A stretch of 64,000 nucleotides of DNA from Diabrotica undecimpunctata (lineage: Eukaryota; Arthropoda; Insecta; Coleoptera; Chrysomelidae): the NCBI RefSeq assembly GCF_040954645.1, contig NC_092807.1, positions 75,718,021 to 75,782,020 of the forward strand, read 5' to 3'. The notes below the pieces were generated by a model. The model did no database searches, was not told the DNA's origin, and was given only the letters and a program-made list of their open reading frames with translations. The position numbers and the translations under genes are program-made. Shown piece by piece: positions 56,245 to 64,000 of this stretch. Position 1 is the stretch's first letter; the number at the start of each line of letters is the position of its first letter.

Positions 56245-56248
<4 letters not shown>
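55568..56248 (+). pseudogene. gag: Gag of a third gypsy element, coiled coil deleted, truncated
   Basis: It starts MTTIYELAVTNLRRH (SAP domain), frameshifts near 55,613, and continues NALEEDGLDPGTKCKLETRP. The 11-residue-repeat coiled coil present in the 49-kb Gag is absent here. VKVPTFDGKSSWNNYMKQFE, RGDALDVLQTI, then the intact segment missing from the other copy (HEHLEHVYQSQ) and KLAVQTFIDGLRDHEM follow, ending at a stop (56,205). A partial duplication of 55,945-55,995 then runs into a (TA)n tract. Pol is absent. Confidence 0.8.

Positions 56249-56325
<77 letters not shown>
56247..56325. repeat. (TA)n microsatellite
   Basis: TA run of about 79 bp replacing the continuation of the duplicated gag segment after GGAGCAT. 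Confidence 0.95.
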
Positions 56326-56328
<3 letters not shown>

Positions 56329-56615
56329 ATAGTCTCCCGTTTTATACCGCTGTCGCTGCTTTGGGAGTATAGCAGGGTAGTCTGCTATATCTAGGGCCTA
56401 CGGTATACAAGGAAGGTAACATGGCCAGTGCTACGCTTCAACCGTCTATTATTACCCCTGGTTTTACCCAAGGTACTCATTTTTATTCAGGCTGAGTCGA
56501 CCTGGGGCCTATAGACATTTTTAAAATGTCTAGATGTTCTTGCCGGCGGTGGGATTCGAACCCCGGACCACCGGCTTGCGAGTCAAGCATCCTACCGCTT
56601 GCGCTACGCAGGCCC

Positions 56616-56618
<3 letters not shown>
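56326..56618 (-). mobile_element. tRNA-derived SINE between two TA tracts
   Basis: On the minus strand from 56,616 the sequence reads GGCCTGCGTAGCGCAAGCGG (box A-like). A stem-loop GCTTG...CAAGC and box B GGTTCGAATCC (56,562-56,552) follow. A body without an ORF runs down to the TA tract at 56,325. The cloverleaf is imperfect, so this is a SINE and not a tRNA gene. Confidence 0.65.

Positions 56619-56691
<73 letters not shown>
56615..56691. repeat. (TA)n microsatellite
   Basis: TA run next to the SINE head. Confidence 0.95.
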
Positions 56692-56694
<3 letters not shown>

Positions 56695-57205
56695 CTACTA
56701 TCATTTTCGCATCGATACATTATGCTTTTACCATCACTTTAGCATCGTCTTGCAAAGTAGCATCTGTATATCGACGCTACTTTACAAGACCATAATAACT
56801 TTTTTCCTGTACTTGTTACAAAAATTTTAACCATCTCATTGATTAGAGTGTTGATACCGTGTTGATATTTTAAAATATCCGCTTTCTCTTTTTATCCCTT
56901 ACTGAGTTATACAAGTTTATTCCAGAAAATGTTTGAGTCTAAAATGATGGTACAGTGAAAATATTATATATATTTAGTTCAGGGTTTTACCGTTTACTCG
57001 CTGCCATTATATACATGAAAATGTATATCCCACTTTCATTATCAATCATTTTAGCATCAGAAATTTGGCATCGCTGTTGAATATAATATTACCCACAACG
57101 AAATAGTAAATTTAAGAATACATATATATTTTTTTCATCCACAAATCATTCTGGCATCATGTTTGGTTAAAAGTAACGGGTTATGATATATTGCAACTAC
57201 CTATT
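56692..57205. other. Non-coding interval with a recurring short motif
   Basis: ATCATTTTNGCATC-like words recur at 56,700, 56,731, 57,044 and 57,146. No gene seen. Confidence 0.35.
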
Positions 57206-59035
57206 GTATCTTCGCTCCAATTGGTCCAGTCGCGACGTACAGCCCCTCAAATGATAGGATTTAACCAATAAAATACAATAAGACAGAAAAATCAAATATA
57301 GCAGCATGTCAAAAAGGCCTTAATTATATATCTTCGTTTCTATAAGTCCAATCGTGACGTACAGTATCTCAAATGACAGGATTTAACGAATTGAAAACAA
57401 TGAAATAAAACAATTAAATACAGCCATGTCAAAAGGGCCGTAGTCACGTATCTTCGGTCCTATTAGTCCAATCGGGACGTATAGTACCTCTAATGATAGG
57501 ATTTAATATAAAGAATACAATGGGATAGAAAAATCAAATGCAGAACAATGTCAAAAGGGCCTTAGTTGTGTATCTTTAGTTCTATTAGTCCAATCATGAC
57601 GTGCAGTACCTCTAATGAAAGGATTTAACAAATAAAATACAATGAGGTATAAAAATTAAATGGAGTAGCATGTCAAAATGGCCTTAGTTATGTATCTTCG
57701 GTCCTATTAGTCCAATCGTGACGTACGATACCTCAAATGATAGAATTTAACTAATAGAATACAATGAGATAGAAATCAAATACAGCAAAATGTTAAAAGG
57801 GCCTTAGTTACGTATCTTCGTTTTTAGTAGCCCAATCGTGACGTACAGTACCTCAAATGATAGGATTTAACCAATCGAATACAATAAGATAGAAAAATAA
57901 AATACATCAGCTTGTCAAAAGAGCCTTAGTTATGTATCTGCGGTCCCATTAGTCCAATCGTGACGTTTCGTACCTCAAATGATAGAATTAAACTAATAGA
58001 ATACAATGAGATACAAAAATTAAATAGAGTAGCCTGGCAAAAGGACCTTAGTCATAGTCATAGTCATAGTCATCTTTATTGATCCTTTAAGACATTCAAA
58101 GTAAATGTATAGGATACGTCACTACAGAATTTGGTATAAAAAACATTAATGTGTATAATACAATATTCACAGTAAAAAAAAATTGACAAAACATAAAATA
58201 TATAAAATAACATTTTTACAAGTAAAATATGAAGCTATTGCAGTTTGTCCTCAAGATATTCATTTATAGAATAATATGCTTTTCTTAAGAGTAAATCTTT
58301 AACATTTTTTTTAAATTTAGAGATAAGTGGTATTTCTTTCACAGTTTTTGGCAAATGATTGTATAAGGTCAGTCCCATATATCTGAAGCAATTTTGAAAT
58401 TTGGATGTTCTGTGTTTAGGAACTCGTAAAGATTCAGCACCTCTTGTATTGTAGTAGTGATTGTCTGAATTTACTGGAAATGTATTGATTTCCTCTTTGA
58501 CATAAAGTAAAGATTTATAGATATATAGGCAGTAGAAAGTTAAAATTTGATGTTTAATAAAAACTGGTTTACAGGACTGTTGATAATCCAAATTAAAAAT
58601 CTACTGAGTTCCCCCACAAAATTACATTGGAGCACATGTGGCTGTAAGCAAGGCTATAATAAACGTTCATTAATGCCGAGATGGGTAGTGTGTTTTTAAT
58701 TCTAGATATAGCATAAAAAGCTTTATTCAATTTCATGTTCACTGAATTCACTTGCTCTGACCATTTGAGATTACAATCAATGAATTACTTAGTTATGTAT
58801 CTTCGATCCTATTAGTCCAATTGTGACGTACAGTACCTCAAATGGCAACATTTAACCAATAGAATACTACGACGTAGAAGTCAAATACATCAACACGTCA
58901 AAAGAACCTTAGGTATATATCTTTGCTCCTATATATGTTATGTCAAAAGAGCCTTAGTTGCGTATCTCCGGTGCTATAGGTCTAATCATCACATATGGAG
59001 CCTAAAATGATAGGATTTAACGGAGATAATAATAT
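57206..59035. repeat. Tandem satellite, monomer about 121 bp, about 9-10 copies
   Basis: Units start near 57,206, 57,329, 57,446, 57,570, 57,691, 57,812, 57,934, 58,797, 58,917 and 58,960 (the last is partial). Each contains TATCTTCGGTCCTATTAG, TCCAATCGTGACGTACAGTA, CTCAAATGATAGGATTTAAC and CAAAAGGGCCTTAGTTA blocks. Units are about 80-90% alike by eye. A LINE interrupts the array at 58,053-58,787. Confidence 0.85.
58053..58787 (-). pseudogene. Jockey/CR1-group LINE 3' fragment inserted in the satellite
   Basis: The minus strand reads LKWSEQVNSVNMKLNKAFYA, then YYSLAYSHMCSNVILWGNS, a stop near 58,600, then SCKPVFIKHQILTFYCLYIY, HYYNTRGAESLRVPKHRTS and YMGLTLYNHLPKTVK, ending at 58,235. This is the thumb and C-terminus of a LINE RT. 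The tail is AATAAAGATGACTATGAC with four GACTAT repeats. A 6-bp CTTAGT at both ends (58,047-58,052; 58,788-58,793) is the likely target duplication. Confidence 0.75.
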
Positions 59036-59039
59036 AGAG

Positions 59040-59720
59040 TGTAAACCATATTTCCAATGCTTTATGAAATAGAACCAGTTTATAATATTCCGGACGACGT
59101 AATACCACCTTATTTTAGAATATTGGTCGATGAATTGAAATCATTGTTCAAGAAACGAATTATTCATGTGCAGATGTTTTACTATAAAAACATGTAAAAC
59201 CAAAATCTCGATTAAAAAATTTGCAACCAGTTACTCTCGATGAAACTTAACCCCATTATTGATTTTACGAGTGATAAAATGGGTCGACAAAAGACCAGTT
59301 TTAATCCTTGCAACATTTAAAGATAATAGTTGTATCTTGGTTTAATCAAATGAAGAGAAAAATTATACACAAGTACTAAAACCACAAACTATTCTCGATT
59401 ATAACTTGGTGAAAAAGAGTGTTGATTTTAGTGATCAAGTGGCTTCTTACCAAAGCCTGCAAAATGCTGAAGTAGTACCGGAAAGTGGCAATGGAATTAA
59501 TATTTAATACCGCAGTAGTCAATGCTGAGTTGGTAAATAATAGAAAACGTAAAAAAAGCGACAACCTATCCTTGAGTTCAGACTGGAGTTCGCGAAGGCA
59601 TTTACAAATAAAGAAATGTTGTAACCCTCACGACCAGTTACACCCAAAAATACCATTTAAGGCAAAGCGATGTAGATAATACAAAGAGAAGAAAGTGTAC
59701 AAGATGTTACAAAGTTTAAA
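59040..59720 (+). pseudogene. piggyBac-type transposase, C-terminal half
   Basis: LATFKDNSCILV near 59,310, then ILDYNLVKKSVDFSDQVASY near 59,390, then (frameshifted) AMELIFNTAVVNAELV near 59,487 match the DDE_Tnp_1_7 (piggyBac) order. There the SDQ block holds the last catalytic Asp. Several stops. The usual C-terminal Cys-rich finger is not visible. Confidence 0.62.
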
Positions 59721-59987
59721 GAAGAAACCTGACTAGTAGAAAGGCCGATAGAAAAGTTAAAAAGTTAAAACATACTCTGAAGAATCTGATTACAAAACTG
59801 AAATATATCTAGTGTGATTCAATGAAGCACATTAAAAAACAATTTTACTTATACAGGAACTATTATTGAGTAAAAACGTATTGTGCCTCAAGTGGCCTTA
59901 TAGTATTGGAAGTCGTAAGTTGATAGTTTCCAGTAGAACGTTTTTATTGTTAATTACCTCCGTAAAAGTGAGTTATAGTATTTATAA

Positions 59988-60350
59988 AGAAATGGATGTA
60001 AATAATATGCCTTCGGCATCTAAAAAAGCTAGATGTGAAGATAAACGTAGATTGACCACTGCTGAATTACAATCATTGTTAGAAGCATCTGGCGAGGACG
60101 ATGTAGATTAAATGAATTGTGGAAGTGACTGTGACGAAATACTTGCACAAAGTCGTTCAGAAAAATCGAGGATTGCGTTTTGGAAAGAGACAACACAAAC
60201 AGAATTTAAGACTTTTCTCGGGCTTATGTTCCATATGGGAACAATTAAGATGAACCGTCTGCATGACTACTGAAAAAGTATGGGTAACTTCTATAATAGT
60301 GTTGACTTGACTACACAATTGTTCATAGCCCATATGAATTAATAACCGAA
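59988..60350 (+). pseudogene. piggyBac-type transposase, N-terminal half of another copy
   Basis: MDVNNMPSASKKARCEDKRR, an acidic stretch ASGEDDVD, a stop, then GSDCDEI and FKTFLGLMFHMGTIKMNRLH (60,210-60,270), the start of the piggyBac core. It stops at 60,271 and decays. It lies downstream of a C-terminal half, so the two pieces are not one gene in order. Confidence 0.58.
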
Positions 60351-61030
60351 TCCTCACTTGTCAAAGAAACTAAAAAAACCTTAAGTGGTCTAAAAACTAA
60401 AAAGTAAAAAAATTTAATAATATGTTAAAAGTTTTTTTAATATACCCTAAAACTGAAAGCGCAAAGAATCGATTGCAAGTTACAAAATACTTGTAGAGTC
60501 ATACGAGTTTGGACAAGTACAGTTGTTTAAATAATCGCTTTCTGTGATAAACAAATTGAATAAATTGTAAAATATTTTTTGATCTGCTTGATATTTAGCA
60601 CACTTTAATAACTCATCAATTGCCATGATTTCAAGTAGCTATATTACCTGTCGTTAGTCAAAAAACAAAGTTATTAACATTTATAAATTACTACAAACAT
60701 AATATCTTAGACTATATGGTTTTTTGGAATTATCTCAATTATTTATGTATTTAAATTTGGTATTTCTCTACATAGAAAACTTTTTATTGTCTACAACTTT
60801 TATTTAAATTATTTTTCTTTAGAATGTATACAAAACGTTTTATAAGCAAAAATTTTTTTGCCATTTATGATTGTTTAAAAAAAAACAAAGCAAAATCAAC
60901 TGTACGTCTTTACAAATTTTTCGTCGGCTACCCCTCATACTATTTAGAATTAAAATTTCTGTATAAGATTTTTTTAAACTATTTAGCGAGGTTCGTGAAC
61001 TACTTTCTTATGGCATGGTCAAAGTCAAAT
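60351..61030. other. AT-rich non-coding interval
   Basis: A 75-codon frame at 60,824-61,051 has no recognisable features. Nothing else seen. Confidence 0.4.
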
Positions 61031-61315
61031 ATTATTTTTTTATGTGTCTAAGCCACAATTATTGGTCGATATTGAGATGAAAATTACATTTTTAATTAAC
61101 TAATATTTAACGATACGATTTCCAATATTTAACCTTGTTTATTGTACAAATTATGTAAAAATGTGTATACACATTTTGTACAAAAAACGTTTTTTGAGAA
61201 CGATTTCCTGAATGGAAATCAGAATGTTAAACATTAAATAATTAAAAATGTGATTCTAATCCCAATCACAACCAATATTTTTGACCTAATCCCATAAAAA
61301 CCTAATATTTATCTT
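61031..61315. mobile_element. MITE, family ACAATTATTGG (copy 2)
   Basis: AAGCCACAATTATTGGTCG at 61,050 is mirrored by AACCAATATTTTTGACCTAA near 61,268. The inner arms share ACATTTTTAATTA and GATTTCC blocks, and a TGTACAAA palindrome sits at the centre. Same family as 37,556-37,735. Confidence 0.55.
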
Positions 61316-61796
61316 AAACTATTCACTGATAGCTTCGATTAAACAGCTTGGAAATTCAAATATGTAAAATATTCCCCTACACAACTCTCTGGGAAAAAAA
61401 TATCTAAATTGAATAACAACTGAACATTGATATAAAAAAACTTGTTGGTTGACCCCAGCCGGCCGGCAGGTAGTTTCAATGTCTTCATTTGAACTTGGCC
61501 CAAATCCGATCGATATTTTTATGTTTTCAAATATTATTTAAGTATTAACACTGGCAACATCTATTGGCTTTAAAATGATACCAAATACAGTAATTTTACC
61601 TCCCAATGTTAAAATGATGGTTTGATGTAAAAAATTTAATTTATAAAAAAATCGGATTATTGAAAAATCGACAACGGTGCCAAGCCTACAAAGGTGCACT
61701 AAACGAACATACACGACTTATAAATAGAAAAGTAAAATAGCATTTCTTGGTGATGCTAAATTACTGCAACGTGAAAAGAGCTTAAAACGATAGCGG

Positions 61797-61798
<2 letters not shown>

Positions 61799-61865
<67 letters not shown>
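61799..61865. repeat. (TA)n microsatellite
   Basis: TA run of about 67 bp. Confidence 0.95.
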
Positions 61866-61867
<2 letters not shown>

Positions 61868-61952
61868 AAAAAGTGCACTCGTAAGTGAATGGGATGTTTT
61901 TGGTTAATTTGGAGATAAAAAAGACAAGAGTTGTGCTACTTTATCTATTTAT

Positions 61953-62054
<102 letters not shown>

Positions 62055-62096
62055 CTACGGCATAAAGTAAACTCCGCCCATGTTAAAATTAAGGTT

Positions 62097-62144
62097 CAAG
62101 TGAGCTCCGTGGTGAAGTGGACACCGATATACGGAGCTCACTTG
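62097..62144. repeat. Strong 14-bp hairpin
   Basis: CAAGTGAGCTCCGT and ACGGAGCTCACTTG are perfect inverted arms, with an inner GGTG/CACC pair. It lies 43 bp right of a TA tract. Confidence 0.8.
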
Positions 62145-62353
62145 ACCATTCCATAATATTGGCTCTGTCGATTCGTTAACATGTATAGTTTCATAATTTT
62201 TAAAAATTTTGTAGAGTCCATAAATACCCCTGTATCATAAATGTATATCGCTTAGTTCACGTGTATATATTATAGGGGTCGTTCAGATCTTTTTCACTCT
62301 ATATTGGAACCATAAGTATATCGGTATAAGTAAGCTCTGATAGTTTGGCAACT

Positions 62354-62602
62354 ATGCGATTAAGCTTATTAAGATTATGTATATTTTTAGCGTATATTCT
62401 AAACGGTTCATACGGACTCCTTAGTTCTTATTTTTGTTATCATTCATACGCATTACAGTATGTAATAAATATGTATACTACCAAATACCTGTTTTTGGTA
62501 GGTACGTGCTTTTCTAAAAATAGCTTTATAGATACAAAAGGATTTCGTTACCAAGTTGGATGTTTTTTTCATATGCGGAAATTTCCTAATGCATTTTGTT
62601 AA
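62354..62602 (+). CDS. Possible small signal-peptide-bearing ORF
   Basis: From ATG 62,354 the frame reads MRLSLLRLCIFLAYILNGSYG, a plausible signal peptide, followed by about 60 residues with scattered Cys. No family recognised, no introns or regulatory support. Chance is the simplest explanation. Confidence 0.12.
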   Translation: MRLSLLRLCIFLAYILNGSYGLLSSYFCYHSYALQYVINMYTTKYLFLVGTCFSKNSFIDTKGFRYQVGCFFHMRKFPNAFC

Positions 62603-62994
62603 CGTTAGTATGTCTTTATACGTTTTATTTAAGAATCCGATTAATATAAACTTGTTTTATTTCATCCATCTATTGTTTTACGATATCTTGTAGCTTCTTT
62701 ATTATTTTATTTTTGGTTTTGTTTGTATAATACATATAATTCTGGATAGGTTATTTTAAAATAAATATTTAAGTGCTAAAATAGATATTTTTGTGTAAAA
62801 ATGGATAGTAGTCCGCAAAAAAGGGAAGAATGCTTAATTTATCTAGCCATAATATATCACTTTACCAATATTACATACTTCTGAATGGTAAGGTAATTTA
62901 GGGGTAATATGTAATCAATATAAGTGGAGTTAGTGTCAAATTTGCAATGATCTTTATAAGCAATAGCTTACTGACTGTACTTTACATGTTCAGT

Positions 62995-64000
62995 TTAAAT
63001 AATTAAACCTTGTCCCTTCAGAAAAGAGCAATTTAAATGGCAAAGTCAACTAAGAAGGTGTGAAGAATCTTTTATCACCCCACATTCACATAAGTTAACC
63101 AGTGTTTGCAGGCAAGAGTCCTCCCGAGGGTTCAGATGGCGAGGATTAGCGTGGAGTACATGTTGCGAATCTAGATTTTGTTTGTTTCGTTCTTTAGCTA
63201 CTTATCTTCGGATATTTGGATATTCGGAAATTTGGATGACTAATTTATAGCTAAATCTACGTGTTAAGTATGTGTTGGTGTCATTCATACTGGCAAGGTA
63301 TATTCGGCAGCAGAAGCATAGAATGCAAGCGTTTACGTTTTAAGGGTGGAAGGATGTGCTTCTCATTTTTAACTGACAAGTTTGCGGAGAATATTACTTC
63401 TGATCCTCAGTGTGCCTTTTAGTTTCAAGCAAAGTTCTGTGAATGACTAAGTGTAATACAAACTATCTTCAAAGTATTTATAGCAAGTCCAGAGTATAAG
63501 GATTTCATGACACTATTGGATGTTCAGATTTGTGAAAACGTCTGTGTTGGGGACATTAAAATAGCACACCTGAGTTTTTCCGGGGTTTGGCTTAAAAATG
63601 ATTTATAGTCTATTTTTATTGTGTTTAAGGAATGACTTAGATTTTTCTCCACTTCAGCAACAAAAGTTGTTGGTTGTGCAATAATAGATGTGTCGTATAC
63701 ATAATAAAAGTCGTATACATAATAAAAGTAAAATATTTACTGGTATGGGTTGATGGTTTGTGTACATGTTATACAGTGTAGGTGCCATTACGCTACCCCA
63801 AATGAGACCGTTCTTCTGCGTTCTCCATCTGCTATTCTTACCATTGAGAAATACCAAAAATCTTCTGTTGTGTAGGCATACGCTAGTAAAACAAGTAAGT
63901 TTATTACCTAAGGAGATATCATATAGATTTTGAAAAAATGCCGTCTTATTTAAGGTGTCGTAAGCTGCAAATTGCTGCTTAGATTGACAAATACCACTCC
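62995..64000 (-). pseudogene. Jockey-type LINE RT relic (runs off the right edge)
   Basis: The minus strand from 64,000 reads AAYDTLNKTAFFQNLYD, then RRFLVFLNGKNSRWRTQKNG, GSVMAPTLYNMYTNHQPIP (motif 4). The YADD region is destroyed by an 18-bp tandem duplication at 63,691-63,727. VAEVEKNLSHSLNTI follows, then LKLKGTLRIRSNILRKLVS near 63,400. A Cys/His end (CECGVIKDSSHLLS) lies near 63,080. Many stops. Confidence 0.62.

Noticed and set aside
56540..56618. Functional tRNA gene on the minus strand
   Set aside because: Boxes A and B are present, but the cloverleaf is imperfect and the sequence is part of a SINE ending in TA repeats.
60824..61051. 75-residue hydrophobic ORF
   Set aside because: AT-rich chance frame rich in Phe/Lys/Tyr, partly overlapping a MITE.

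Overview
This window looks like nuclear DNA from an insect, probably a beetle. That placement is inferred from the transposon families and their codon style, not from a marker gene. It is very AT-rich, holds about 14 long (TA)n tracts, and contains no convincing single-copy host gene. Nearly every supportable coding region belongs to, or derives from, a mobile element, and most are broken.

Left third (1-23 kb). Positions 1-3.4 kb hold the capsid/protease block of a Polinton/Maverick (adintovirus-like) element on the minus strand. Next come a THAP-domain P-element-like transposase relic (3.6-4.9 kb), a 1.2-kb imperfect inverted repeat (5.76-6.97 kb), a BEL/Pao LTR retrotransposon with a large internal deletion (about 8.3-12.2 kb), and a Jockey/CR1-like LINE whose reverse transcriptase is missing (12.6-15.7 kb). 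Two DDE_3-type (IS630/Tc1/mariner-like) transposase relics follow. Between them is a TIR element carrying a nested LINE. The second relic is split by a Penelope-like element (PLE) tail.

Middle (23-42 kb). (TA)n tracts partition a chain of elements: a Ty3/gypsy integrase end, a PLE fragment, a long LINE ORF, and a near-perfect 3.4-kb PLE palindrome with two 1,355-bp arms. Further right are a foldback element, a LINE with a 17-bp target duplication, a zinc-finger gene relic fused to another LINE, and several MITEs.

Right third (42-64 kb). A complete young Ty3/gypsy element (43,196-49,635; 427-bp LTRs, ATAT target duplication) interrupts a multicopy insect gene resembling DUF7869. Its Gag starts with a SAP domain and an 11-residue repeat coiled coil. 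Its Pol ends in a TARG1/OARD1-like macrodomain followed by a CCCH zinc finger. A second gypsy pol relic (with a MITE and a LINE inside), a solo gypsy 5' end, a tRNA-derived SINE, a ~121-bp satellite with a LINE insertion, two piggyBac pieces and a Jockey-type LINE complete the window.

Two things stand out: the macrodomain-CCCH gypsy element, and a set of hammerhead-ribozyme-like motifs just downstream of PLE reading frames. The ribozyme-like motifs carry a paired C3-G8 to U3-A8 change.
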